36,590 nucleotides of DNA from Rhodoplanes tepidamans. GTDB taxonomy: Bacteria; Pseudomonadota; Alphaproteobacteria; Rhizobiales; Xanthobacteraceae. The translations under genes and the position numbers were made by a program. A model generated the notes under the pieces. The model worked only from the letters and a program-made list of their open reading frames with translations. It searched no databases and was not told the origin of the DNA. Where the stretch lies: NCBI RefSeq assembly GCF_030813915.1, contig NZ_JAUSUJ010000039.1:1-36590 (forward strand), given 5' to 3'. Every line of letters starts with the position of its first letter. Position 1 is the stretch's first letter. Positions 23,454 to 31,226 of the stretch are shown one piece after another.

Positions 23454-25409
23454 TCAGGCGAAGCGGATGTCGGTCGGCCGGCGCAGCCAGCGCACCGCCA
23501 CGGCCTCGGTGCCGTCGTCGAACGGGTCGTGGTCGCGCAGGTGATGGAACGACAGCCCGGTCTCCCGCTCGATGTGGCGGATGGTGACCTGGCTGCTGCG
23601 GAACTGGCCGAACACGAACTCCTCCCGGCTCGGCAGGACGTCGCGCTGCGACATCACGTAGCCGGTGGCGGAGAGCGCCTTGGTGCTGTCGTGCCGGAAG
23701 GCGAGGATCTTGAAGAACGCGGTCGGCACCGGCACGCCGAAGAACTCCGGATCGTCGTCGCGGAAGATCGGTCCGGTGAACACCGAGATGCGCATGTCGT
23801 CCTGGTCGCAGTTCTCCAGCGCGTAGTTTTCCAGGCTCAGCCACAGGCCGGCGTTGAACGGCTGCACCTGCGGGCACGCATTGGTGACGAAGAAGGTGTG
23901 CCGGTTGGAGGTCACCGCGTCCTCGCGCCGGTCGCCCCAGTTCGGGTCCTCGCGACGGGTCATGTGGCCGCGGCTGAACTTGCCCTGATCCTCGGGACCG
24001 TAGCATTCGCCGATGATCTGCAGCGCCTCGTCGAGCCGCCGGTCGGTGCGCCAGCGCGGCCGCTGGCCGTTGATCGAGAAGGTCTTCGATCCGTCGATGT
24101 TGACGGCGCTGAAATAGCAGAGCCGGCGCGCCGCGTTCATCACCACGCTGAAGTTGCGATAGTGCAGCACGCTGCCGCTGCCGTCGGTCAGGGTGGCGAC
24201 CTCGCCGGGCGCCTGCCCGGTCACCTCGGGGAGCGGGATCTCGAAGCTCGCGTCGCCGCGCGGCAGGATGAAGTCGGCCGCGTAGCCGGCGAAGCCGGAG
24301 AGGTCCTCGGCCGCCTCGACGGCGCCGGCCGGCAGCACGTCCTCGGCCGGGACCGGCGACGGCGCCGCCGGAACCCGGGTGGGCGCGAGCCCGAGGTCGC
24401 CGAGGATGCGGGCGATCTCGTCGGCCGCGACCGCGTAGTTCGCCCGGCGGTACTCGCCCATGAAATGCAGGCCGACGGCGGCGCCGGTCGACAGGTCTAG
24501 CAGCACGGAGCCCGAATTGCCGCCCAGCGTCGTCGCGTCGTGGGCGAGCAGCCAGGCCGGCGCCGCGGGCAGGTCGAGCCGGTCGATCTGCCCGGGCGAC
24601 AGCCGCTTCACCCCGTAGACGCCGGAGAAATACGTCTCCTCCACGGCGCGGGCCTCGGGCGGGATGCGCTCGTCGGGCTGCGGATAGCCGACCACCGCGA
24701 TCCAGCGGTCGGGCGCGGCCGTGCCGGTGGCGAGCGGGATCGGCGGCGGCAGCCGGCCGGGCCCGGCGAGGCGGAGCAGCGCCACGTCGGCGACCGCGCT
24801 GCTGCGATGCGGCAGGTAGACGACCGCCTCGACGGCGATCTCGCTCTCCTCGATGGTGCCGTGCTCCTCGCGGAAGTCGACGACGACCCGGTAGGGCCGC
24901 CCGCGCAGATCGGTGAGCAGCACCGGCCGGCCGTTCGCGTCGGTGGTGGCGAACCGCTCGGCGACGTGTCGGTTGGTGACGGCGATGCCCTCGGCCACCA
25001 TCCAGGCGGTGCCGATCGGCCATTTCACCATGCCGTCGAACACCTCGACCCGGCCGACCGAGCGGAGCCGGGGCGCCACCGCGGCGCGGGCGGCGCGCAG
25101 CCGGAGCGCCAGCTCCTCCTCGGCCGGCAGGTCGAAGTCGTCGCCCGAGACGAACAGGGTCGGCCGCCCCACCATCTCGATGATGCTCTCGATCTCGGCC
25201 GACACCGAGCGCGGCAGGCCGACCGGCGAGGCGGCCCCGGTCGCCGCCGCGATCGCCGGACCGGCGAACTCCAGGCGGCCACGATCGGAGGGCGCCGCGG
25301 CGCGGGCGATCGCCGGCGCGTCGACCCCGACCTGGGCGAGCCGCGCGGCAATGTCCGGGCGGCGGCTGAGAATCCTGGCGACCCCACGGCGAAGCTGTTC
25401 GGCGTTCAT
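23454..25409 (-). CDS. Trypsin-like serine protease fused to DNA/RNA non-specific endonuclease
   Basis: The 651-residue protein begins MNAEQLRRGVARILSRRPD at ATG 25409. Residues 1-110 are a helical N-terminal region. Residues about 125-345 form a trypsin-like domain with the triad His148 (TNRHVAE), Asp208 (ADVALLRL) and Ser299 (TTLGGNSGSVLLD). Residues about 375-625 form an NUC-type beta-beta-alpha-metal endonuclease: SRGHMTRRED has the base His482, and N519 and E527 in FNAGLWLSLEN have the spacing of the catalytic Asn and Glu of Serratia nuclease. No signal peptide is seen, so a cytoplasmic location is likely. The C-terminus has no recognised domain. The same polypeptide could cleave proteins and nucleic acids; a defence or cell-death role is plausible but not shown. 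Confidence 0.85.
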   Translation of the reverse strand: MNAEQLRRGVARILSRRPDIAARLAQVGVDAPAIARAAAPSDRGRLEFAGPAIAAATGAASPVGLPRSVSAEIESIIEMVGRPTLFVSGDDFDLPAEEELALRLRAARAAVAPRLRSVGRVEVFDGMVKWPIGTAWMVAEGIAVTNRHVAERFATTDANGRPVLLTDLRGRPYRVVVDFREEHGTIEESEIAVEAVVYLPHRSSAVADVALLRLAGPGRLPPPIPLATGTAAPDRWIAVVGYPQPDERIPPEARAVEETYFSGVYGVKRLSPGQIDRLDLPAAPAWLLAHDATTLGGNSGSVLLDLSTGAAVGLHFMGEYRRANYAVAADEIARILGDLGLAPTRVPAAPSPVPAEDVLPAGAVEAAEDLSGFAGYAADFILPRGDASFEIPLPEVTGQAPGEVATLTDGSGSVLHYRNFSVVMNAARRLCYFSAVNIDGSKTFSINGQRPRWRTDRRLDEALQIIGECYGPEDQGKFSRGHMTRREDPNWGDRREDAVTSNRHTFFVTNACPQVQPFNAGLWLSLENYALENCDQDDMRISVFTGPIFRDDDPEFFGVPVPTAFFKILAFRHDSTKALSATGYVMSQRDVLPSREEFVFGQFRSSQVTIRHIERETGLSFHHLRDHDPFDDGTEAVAVRWLRRPTDIRFA

Positions 25410-25579
25410 GCGACGGCCCTCCCGGCCGATGAACGGCGGCCCGCCCCCGGCATCCGCCGGCGGCCGCCCGACGACGCGCATCGTGACACGAGATCACGCT
25501 ATGCGGGCATCTTGTCGCGCCGACGACAGCCGCGTTCGCGCCTCGCACGCACTGGTGTCGGCCCTGTCGATGCAATATA

Positions 25580-25597
25580 TGACCAGGTAGATGGTCA
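25580..25597 (+). promoter_or_regulatory. Candidate operator of the phd-vapC operon
   Basis: The inverted repeat TGACCA-N6-TGGTCA (25580-25585 and 25592-25597) lies 11 bp before the antitoxin start, next to an AT-rich TATATG-like sequence. Antitoxins of this type bind such palindromes to repress their own operons. It was found by reading only. Confidence 0.45.
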
Positions 25598-25607
25598 GGA
25601 GACTGGC

Positions 25608-25850
25608 ATGAACGCGATCAGTCTGGCGGACGCCAAGGCTCGCCTGAGCGAGCTCGTCGACCGGATCGAGGCCGGCGAGACGATCGACATCACCCGGCGC
25701 GGCAAGCCGGTCGCCCGGCTCACGACCGTGGAGAAGCCGCGCAAGCAGATCGACGTGGCGCGGCTGCAGGCGCTGACGGCGATCATGCCGCCGCAGGCCG
25801 AAGGCGCCGCCGATCTGGTGCGCGCAATGCGGGACGGCGACCGCGCCTGA
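25608..25850 (+). CDS. Phd/YefM-family antitoxin
   Basis: The 80-residue protein begins [42 protein letters not shown], the standard Phd/YefM N-terminal DNA-binding fold, followed by a flexible C-terminal tail that would cover the toxin. AGGAGA lies 7 bp upstream of ATG 25608. Its stop overlaps the toxin start (TGATG). It is intact, unlike its partner. Confidence 0.92.
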   Translation: MNAISLADAKARLSELVDRIEAGETIDITRRGKPVARLTTVEKPRKQIDVARLQALTAIMPPQAEGAADLVRAMRDGDRA

Positions 25851-26197
25851 TGATCTATCTCGACACGTCGCTGATCGTCGCCGCGCTGTCCAACGAGCCG
25901 GCGACTGCGCGGGTCCAGGGCTGGCTGGCCGAGCAGGAGCCGGCGCAGCTGCTGATCAGCGATTGGACCATTACCGAGCTGTCCTCGGCGATGGCGATCA
26001 AGCTGCGGTCGGGGCAGATCGATCTCGCCCAGCGCGCGGCGGCGCTCGCGGTGTTCAACACGCTGGTCGCCGAGAGCTTGGGCGACGCCCTGCACCTCGC
26101 GACCGCATCGGAGTCCGGAGCGACCCTGTACACGCTCGATCGGACCCTCGCAGCGGCCGGGCCGCTGCTCGGGGTGCCGACGCGGCTCCTGACCTGA
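25850..26197 (+). pseudogene. vapC: VapC-type PIN toxin with probable internal deletion
   Basis: The reading frame is open (115 residues), but usual VapC toxins of this group have about 135-140. The N-terminus [13 protein letters not shown] (Asp5), Glu43 in [10 protein letters not shown], Asp79 in [11 protein letters not shown] and Asp97 in LYTLDRTL are all there, so four acidic residues of the PIN site remain. The expected block between residues about 76 and 77 (a strand, a helix and a LRAGDALHL lead-in) is missing: [11 protein letters not shown] runs straight on. This is best explained by an in-frame deletion of about 25 residues near nt 26078. Folding and toxicity are therefore doubtful, which would allow the antitoxin to be lost later. 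Overlaps the antitoxin by TGATG. Could also be a natural short variant. Confidence 0.7.
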
Positions 26198-26261
26198 ACC
26201 GGTCGCCGCCGGCGAGGCGCATGCCCGACCGGTGGCTCCGTATCCTGACGCCGAACCCCGC

Positions 26262-27275
26262 TCAGATCCCGCCGGGCAGCGGCGCGGCGGGATCGACCAG
26301 ACCGGCCTGCCGCAGCGCGCGCCAGAAGTCGGCCGGCACCGTCTCCTCCAGCGCGGCGCGGTCCTCGGCGATCCGGCCTGGGCGGCTGGCGCCGGGGATC
26401 ACGGCGGCGACCGCCGGATTGGCGAGCGAGAACTGCAGGCCCGCCGCCTTCATGCTCACCCCGTGCCGGTCGGCGATCGCCTTGATGCGCGCCACCTTGT
26501 CGAGGATCGCCGGCTTGGCCGGCGCGTACTCGAAGTTCGGCCCGCCGACCAGCGCGCCCGAGCTGTAGGGCCCGCCGACCACGATGCCGAGCCCGCGCGC
26601 GGCGACCATCGGCATCAGCCGCTGCAGCGCGCGGCCATGATCGAGCAGCGTGTAGCGGCCGGCGAGCAGCGCCCCGTCGGGACGCGGCCCGTCGAGCTCG
26701 AGCAGCAGCTCGATCGGCTCGACCTTGTTGACGCCCAGTCCCCACGCCTTGATCACCCCCTCGTCGCGCAGGCGGTCGAGCGCCTCGAACGCGCCGTTGC
26801 GGGCGGTCTCGAACACGCCGAGCCAGTCGTCGCGATAGAAGTCCTGGGCCACGTCGTGCACCCAGACGATCTCGACATGGTCGGTCTTCAGGCGCTTCAG
26901 GCTGTCCTCGATGGAGCGCAGCGTGCCGTCGGCCGAGTAGTCGTTGACGACCTTGTTGGGCCGGCCGTGCGCGAACACGCCGCCCTTCTCGCCCTGGTCG
27001 CGGGCGGCCGGGTCCTCGATCTCGTCCAGGATGACGCGGCCGACCTTGGTGCTGATGACGTACGCGTCGCGCGGCTTGCCCGCGAGCGCCTCGCCCATGC
27101 GGATCTCGGCGAGGCCGGCGCCGTAGAAGGGCGCGTTGTCGTAGTAGCGGATGCCGTCGGTCCAGGCCGCCTCGACGGTCGCCCGCGCCTCCTCCTCCGG
27201 GATGTCGCGGAACATGTTGCCGAGCGGCGCGGCGCCGAAGCCGAGCTTGCCGGGGAGGATGTCCTTCAGGGCCAT
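26262..27275 (-). CDS. Aldo/keto reductase (D-threo-aldose 1-dehydrogenase type)
   Basis: The 337-residue NAD(P)-dependent enzyme begins MALKDILPGKLGFGAAPLGNMF. Its active-site tetrad is visible: Asp46 and Tyr51 (YYDNAPFYGAG), Lys77 (VISTKVGR) and His140 (EIVWVHDV). The remaining family features LGVNKVEPIELLLEL, GGPYSSGALVGG and PAVAAVIPGASRPGRI are present. This is close to L-fucose/D-threo-aldose 1-dehydrogenases of the AKR5-like group. Start ATG 27275 with GGAGA upstream. It forms, with the SDR and monooxygenase genes upstream, a minus-strand group separated by 108-143 bp. Confidence 0.9.
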   Translation of the reverse strand: MALKDILPGKLGFGAAPLGNMFRDIPEEEARATVEAAWTDGIRYYDNAPFYGAGLAEIRMGEALAGKPRDAYVISTKVGRVILDEIEDPAARDQGEKGGVFAHGRPNKVVNDYSADGTLRSIEDSLKRLKTDHVEIVWVHDVAQDFYRDDWLGVFETARNGAFEALDRLRDEGVIKAWGLGVNKVEPIELLLELDGPRPDGALLAGRYTLLDHGRALQRLMPMVAARGLGIVVGGPYSSGALVGGPNFEYAPAKPAILDKVARIKAIADRHGVSMKAAGLQFSLANPAVAAVIPGASRPGRIAEDRAALEETVPADFWRALRQAGLVDPAAPLPGGI

Positions 27276-27384
27276 GGGAAGTCTCCAGTCGTGTCGTCCG
27301 GATATCGTCCGATCGTGGTCCGCCGGTCCGCGGCGGCCGCGAAGCCGGCCGGGAGAGCGGGGCCGGGAGAGCGGGAGAGAATGA

Positions 27385-28125
27385 TCAGAACTCCTGCGCC
27401 GTCGGGCGCAGGACGATCTCGTTGATGTCGACCTCGGGCGGCTGCGCGATGGCATAGGCGATGGCGCGCGCCACGGCGCTCGCCGGAATCGCGATCTTGT
27501 AGAAGTCGAGCACGGTCGATTGCGCCGTGCCGGTGGTGCCGTGCTTGAGGTCGCTGTCCACCGCGCCGGGCTCGATCGAGGTGACCCGCACCTTGGGGCC
27601 GACCTCCTGGCGAAGCCCGTCCGAGATCGCCCGCACCGCGAACTTGGTGCCCGAATAGACGGTGCCGCCGGGCGCGAACACCTTGACGCCGGCGACCGAG
27701 CTCAGGTTGACGATGTGGCCGCTCTCCTGCGCCAGGAACACCGGCAGCGCGGCCGCGATGCCGTACAGCGTGCCCTTGATGTTGACGTCGATCATCGCGT
27801 CCCATTCGTCGGTGTTCACCTCGGCCATGGGGCGGATCGGCATCACGCCGGCATTGTTGATCAGCACGTCGAGGCGGCCGAAATCGGCGATCACGGCATC
27901 CACCACCGCCTTGACCCCGGCCTTGTCGGTGACGTCGAGTGCATAGGCGCGCGCCTCGCCGCCGGCCGCGGCGATCTGGGCGACCACGGCGTCCAGCTTG
28001 TCCTTGCGGCGCGCCGCCACCGCGATCCGGGCGCCCAGCGCCGCGAGATGGCGGGCCGTCTCGGCGCCCAGCCCGGTGCTGCCGCCGGTGATCAGCACGA
28101 CCTTGTCCTGAATGCCTTCGCTCAT
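27385..28125 (-). CDS. Short-chain dehydrogenase/reductase
   Basis: The 246-residue SDR starts at ATG 28125 with GGAGG upstream. The TGGSTGLG nucleotide-binding motif (13-20), NNAG (89-92), catalytic Ser141/Ser142, Tyr156 and Lys160 (VYSGTKFAV) are present, followed by the GAVDSDL loop. It resembles SDRs with a preference for NADP and oxidoreductase action on small carbonyls or alcohols. Substrate unknown. Its place between the aldo/keto reductase and the monooxygenase suggests a small detoxification or catabolic unit. Confidence 0.92.
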   Translation of the reverse strand: MSEGIQDKVVLITGGSTGLGAETARHLAALGARIAVAARRKDKLDAVVAQIAAAGGEARAYALDVTDKAGVKAVVDAVIADFGRLDVLINNAGVMPIRPMAEVNTDEWDAMIDVNIKGTLYGIAAALPVFLAQESGHIVNLSSVAGVKVFAPGGTVYSGTKFAVRAISDGLRQEVGPKVRVTSIEPGAVDSDLKHGTTGTAQSTVLDFYKIAIPASAVARAIAYAIAQPPEVDINEIVLRPTAQEF

Positions 28126-28228
28126 CACGCGTTCCTCCGCTGGCCCCCACGCGCGAGTCGGGACGGCGGCCGCCGGGGGTGAGGCGGGAACCGGGACGAT
28201 GGACATGGTCGCGCCCGTCGGTCCTGGA

Positions 28229-28249
28229 CGACTCCCGGGCAGGGAGTCG
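28229..28249 (-). terminator. Candidate hairpin after the monooxygenase gene
   Basis: The 8-bp perfect stem cgactccc/gggagtcg with loop gggca is 19 bp downstream of the monooxygenase stop on its strand. There is no T-run, so it may pause or protect an RNA end, but is not a textbook terminator. If real, the monooxygenase is not in the same operon as the SDR. Confidence 0.3.
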
Positions 28250-28268
28250 ATCGGGCGACGAACGGCGG

Positions 28269-28565
28269 TCAGGCGATCCGGACCGGGTCCAGCAGCATCG
28301 AGGTTCGCTCGGCGACGTCGCCGACCGCGGCCACATAGGCCTTGAAGTGGGGCGTCTCGCGATGCGACGCAACGGCCGCGGCGTCGACGTAGAGCTCGTC
28401 CAGCACGAGCCGGCCGGGATCGCCCTGCACCTGCCAGACGTCCCAGCGCAGGTTGCCGGGCTCGGCGCGCGACGGCTCGACCATGGTGTCGACCAGCGCC
28501 TTCAGGGCCTCGGCCTGGCCCGGCTTGGCGACCAGGAGGGCGACGATCTTGACGGGATGGGACAT
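28269..28565 (-). CDS. Antibiotic-biosynthesis monooxygenase-family (YgiN-like) protein
   Basis: The 98-residue ferredoxin-like dimeric alpha-beta protein begins MSHPVKIVALLVAKPGQAEALKALVD. The conserved EPGNLRWDVWQVQGDPGRLVLDELYVDAAAVASHRETPHFKAYVAAV matches the ABM family, including the histidine-containing HFKAY segment. It probably acts on quinols or related compounds or as a small detoxifying enzyme; substrate unknown. Start ATG 28565. It is the first of three minus-strand genes that look like a carbonyl/quinone handling unit. Confidence 0.88.
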   Translation of the reverse strand: MSHPVKIVALLVAKPGQAEALKALVDTMVEPSRAEPGNLRWDVWQVQGDPGRLVLDELYVDAAAVASHRETPHFKAYVAAVGDVAERTSMLLDPVRIA

Positions 28566-28699
28566 CGGGCAGGTCCTTTCCGGAGGCAACGCTTCGGCGG
28601 CGCGGACGATCCGCGGCGCCGGACGGAGCCTGATCTCACGCCGCGCCCGCGCGGTCGAGCGCCGCGGCCGGAGGCGGTGCCTCGCAGTCGACGGGGGCG

Positions 28700-29953
28700 T
28701 CATGCACCGGGCCCGTCCCGCCCGGCCGGGCGGGCATCGAAGCCGTCCATGGCGACCCGGGCCACCGCCGCCAGCTCGGCGTCGCTCGCCGTCCCGCGCC
28801 GGGACCCCGCCGACGCCGTCGTCCGGTCGCGGCCGTCGCGCTTGGACTCGTAGAGCCTGAGGTCGGCCCGCCGGCACAGCGAGTCCCAGGTCTCGTCCGG
28901 CTCCGCCTCGGCGACCCCGAAGCTGGCGGTGACGCGCCGCGTCCCTCCCGCGAGCGCGAACGGATGCTGCGCGATGGTGGTGCGTAATCGCTCCGCGCAT
29001 TCGTAGGCATCCGCCAGCCGGGTGCCGGGCAGGAACACGGCGAACTCCTCGCCGCCGAGGCGGCCGACCACGTCGTCGCGGCGCGCGGTGCCGCGCAGGA
29101 GGCGGCCGACCTGCCGCAGCACCGCGTCACCGCCCGCGTGGCCCAGCGTGTCGTTGATCTTCTTGAAGTGATCGAGGTCGCACAGGAGCAGCGAGGCCGG
29201 CGTCTCGCGCCGGTCGAAGCGGGCCGCCACCCGGTCCTCGAAGCCGCGCCGGTTGAACACCCCGGTGAGCGCGTCCATGTCGCGCTCGTGCCGCATGTCG
29301 TCGATGACGTCGGTCCAGGCCGCCGCCAGCAGGGTGAGCGCCAGGCCGACGCCGAACAGCGCCAGCGACAGCTGCAGGGTCTGCCAGAACGGCGAAGCCG
29401 CGAAGGCCAGCGGGCCCTGCGGCGCGGAGACGCCGATCGTCAGCACGGTGCGGGGGACGAAATGCAGTGCGAAGACGAGCAGGATCCAGAACAGCAGCCG
29501 GTCGACGACGCGGCCGCGCGCCAGCGCGGTCAGCCGCAGCGCGGTGACGAGAAAGACCAGCCCGTAACCGAAGTTCTGGATGTAGACGCGCGCCAGGAGA
29601 TTGCGGTCGACATAGAAGAAGTAGCCCAGCAGGGCCATGACGCCGACGAGGACGACGACGGCCGGCCCCCACCCGACATGCTTGCCGGCCCGCGACAGGA
29701 TCCCCTCGGCCGCCATCAGCACGGCGGTGGTGTAGAGCGCGCCGGACAGCATCGCGTTCGGCCCGGACGCCGCCGGCAGCCACAAGATCTGCGACACGGC
29801 GCCCAGCGTGAAGGCCGCGCAGGCCCCGGCGAGGACCAAGAGATACGGGCGTGACCGATCGATCAGCCAAGCGCCGAGAAACGCCATGCCGAACAAGAAC
29901 AGTATTCCGGGCGCGATCAACGAGAGGGTGACGCGAACGACGCTACCGTCCAT
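28700..29953 (-). CDS. Membrane diguanylate cyclase (GGDEF), likely active
   Basis: The 417-residue protein starts at ATG 29953 (MDGSVVRVTLSLIAPG); upstream ATGs are less likely. Residues about 1-215 form about seven transmembrane helices with a 7TM-type sensor look. Residues about 225-390 form a GGDEF domain with DMDALTGVFNRRGF, LLLCDLDHFKKINDTLGHAGGD and GGEEF (300-304), so c-di-GMP synthesis from GTP is expected. The I-site RxxD (Arg291 to Asp294) is at the correct spacing, so product inhibition is likely. No EAL domain. It lies between the SDR group and the islet; its ligand is not predictable. Confidence 0.92.
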   Translation of the reverse strand: MDGSVVRVTLSLIAPGILFLFGMAFLGAWLIDRSRPYLLVLAGACAAFTLGAVSQILWLPAASGPNAMLSGALYTTAVLMAAEGILSRAGKHVGWGPAVVVLVGVMALLGYFFYVDRNLLARVYIQNFGYGLVFLVTALRLTALARGRVVDRLLFWILLVFALHFVPRTVLTIGVSAPQGPLAFAASPFWQTLQLSLALFGVGLALTLLAAAWTDVIDDMRHERDMDALTGVFNRRGFEDRVAARFDRRETPASLLLCDLDHFKKINDTLGHAGGDAVLRQVGRLLRGTARRDDVVGRLGGEEFAVFLPGTRLADAYECAERLRTTIAQHPFALAGGTRRVTASFGVAEAEPDETWDSLCRRADLRLYESKRDGRDRTTASAGSRRGTASDAELAAVARVAMDGFDARPAGRDGPGA

Positions 29954-30063
29954 GCTCGAAACGTTCCAATCTCGCCCCTCTTCGACCATTCCGCGCCATG
30001 ACGGTGTAGTCCAGGAGATATAATCGTACATCTACTCCATGATTCAAATGCGATCGATCCGGC

Positions 30064-30204
30064 GCGGCGCGCCCCGACATCGACGGCAACGACCTGTTCG
30101 CGCTGATCAGCGCGCTGGCTTGGCTCGCCGACCAGCCGCCGCTGGTGCCGCGGGCGGAGCATCTGTTCGACGTGGTCACCGGCGCGATTCTGACGAGGCG
30201 ATAG
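30064..30204 (+). pseudogene. TetR/AcrR-family regulator, C-terminal remnant
   Basis: In frame with the TAG at 30202-30204, the DNA encodes AARPDIDGNDLFALISALAWLADQ, PPLVPRAEHLFDVVTGAILTRR. This is the typical end of a TetR-family ligand-binding domain (the D-LFALI-AL-WLAD pattern and the final helix). No start codon, N-terminal HTH or first helices are present upstream; an in-frame stop occurs at 30040-30042. The regulator was truncated, probably by the rearrangement that brought in the toxin-antitoxin genes. It may once have regulated the SDR/monooxygenase group. Confidence 0.68.
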
Positions 30205-30247
30205 AGGGCGGCGCAGCCGCGATCCTGTGGCCCGCGAGCGGGTCCGC

Positions 30248-30275
30248 TTGTCCCGTGGGGATATCTGGATATATT
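30248..30275 (+). promoter_or_regulatory. Promoter of the vapBC operon
   Basis: TTGTCC (30248-30253) and TATATT (30270-30275) are 16 bp apart, 23 bp before the vapB start. The sequence ATCTGGAT-ATATTACTGGAT around it contains a repeated CTGGAT unit, a plausible autoregulatory site. Confidence 0.5.
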
Positions 30276-30298
30276 ACTGGATAGACGAGGAGCCGGCG

Positions 30299-30601
30299 AT
30301 GGGCGACCCGCAGAAACGTGCCATGGAGAAGTATCGGTCGCGGCTGGGCGCCCGCGGCCTCGCCCGTTTCGAGGTGCTGGGCCGGGACAGCGACCGCGCC
30401 CTGATCCGCGCGCTGGCGAAACGGCTGGCCGAGGACACGCCGGAGGCGGAACGGCTGCGCGCCGTCGTGGCAGGATCGATCTCCGGCGGGCCGCCGGCCC
30501 GGGGAGGGATTGCCGCCGCACTGCTGGCATCGCCGCTCGCCGGCTCGGGGCTCGACCTCGGCCGCTCCCGGGAGCCCGGACGCGAGGTCGATCTGGGATA
30601 G
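30299..30601 (+). CDS. vapB: VapB-type antitoxin (fitA-like)
   Basis: The 100-residue antitoxin starts at ATG 30299 with GAGGAG 6 bp upstream. Its N-terminal half EKYRSRLGARGLARFEVLGRDSD-ALIRALAKRLAED resembles ribbon-helix-helix-type antitoxins for PIN toxins, which start with YRARLR-AGLRRVEV. The C-terminal half is flexible, Gly/Pro-rich and acidic near the end, typical of a toxin-binding tail. It is followed 12 bp later by the vapC toxin. Its own promoter is recognisable. Confidence 0.85.
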   Translation: MGDPQKRAMEKYRSRLGARGLARFEVLGRDSDRALIRALAKRLAEDTPEAERLRAVVAGSISGGPPARGGIAAALLASPLAGSGLDLGRSREPGREVDLG

Positions 30602-30613
30602 CGACGGCGGCCG

Positions 30614-31042
30614 ATGCGGTATCTGCTCGACACCAACGTCATCAGCCAATTCACCCGGCCGATCCCGTCGCCGTCGCTGCTCGCCTGGATGGCCGAACAG
30701 CCGGACGACGCCCTGTTCATCTCGACCCTGACGCTCGCCGAGATCCGCCGCGGCATTCTGGAGCTGCCCGACGGCAAGCGCCGCGACGCCCTCGACGGCT
30801 GGTTTTCCGGGCCGCAGGGACCGCAGGCGCTGTTCGCCGGCCGCATTCTCGGATTCGACGCGCGCGCCGCCCTCGCCTGGGCCGGCCTGATGGCCGAGGG
30901 CCGCCGAAAGGGCCGCCCGCGCAGCGCCCTCGACACCATCGTCGCCGCCATCGCCGCCGCGAACGGCTGCACGGTCGTCACCGACAACGAGAAGGATTTC
31001 GTCGGCGTCCCGGTGATCAACCCGGTGCGGGGACGATCGTAA
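30614..31042 (+). CDS. vapC: VapC-type PIN-domain ribonuclease toxin (FitB-like)
   Basis: The 142-residue toxin begins MRYLLDTNVISQFTR and retains the acidic residues of the PIN active site: Asp6, Glu43 (TLTLAEIRRGI), Asp107 (SALDTIVAAIA) and Asp124 (VVTDNEKDF). Full length and intact, in contrast to the one at 25850. VapC toxins are Mg2+-dependent endoribonucleases, typically on initiator tRNA or other RNAs, held inactive by VapB. Start ATG 30614. It has a separate 3' tail homologue at 32013-32099. Confidence 0.93.
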   Translation: MRYLLDTNVISQFTRPIPSPSLLAWMAEQPDDALFISTLTLAEIRRGILELPDGKRRDALDGWFSGPQGPQALFAGRILGFDARAALAWAGLMAEGRRKGRPRSALDTIVAAIAAANGCTVVTDNEKDFVGVPVINPVRGRS

Positions 31043-31199
31043 GCGCAGGATGGGTGGTGCCGAAGGCGATACCCATCACCGACGACGCGAATCGCACGAC
31101 ACTACGCAAGCGATGGGTTTCGTCTTCTTGCTCAGCCTATCCTGCGCGCGACAAGCCTCGCCGGCGACGTTGCAACCGGCCGATCCGCTCCTTGCGAGT

Positions 31200-31219
31200 T
31201 TATCCCGAAACTGGGATAA
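31200..31219 (+). promoter_or_regulatory. Palindromic operator of the RelE/HigB-XRE operon
   Basis: TTATCCC-GAAACT-GGGATAA is a 20-bp palindrome with 7-bp perfect arms and ends 7 bp before the toxin ATG. Its GGGATAA arm may double as part of a -10. It is probably bound by the XRE antitoxin, so transcription would be autoregulated. The element stands out in this GC-rich context. Confidence 0.6.
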
Positions 31220-31226
31220 TGCCCAC

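Larger units (their letters stand above)
29954..30298. other. 345-bp gap holding a TetR remnant and the vapBC promoter
   Basis: No complete gene lies here. It contains an AT-rich start segment (29960-30060), the TetR/AcrR C-terminal remnant (30064-30204) and the vapBC promoter (30248-30275). The AT-rich part probably holds the diguanylate cyclase promoter. Confidence 0.6.

Noticed and set aside
30032-30038. CTACTCC repeated at the guaA end (33774-33780) as possible att sites of an island
   Set aside because: Only seven bases match, followed by different spacing to a shared CGATCG. It is too short to distinguish from chance without comparative data.
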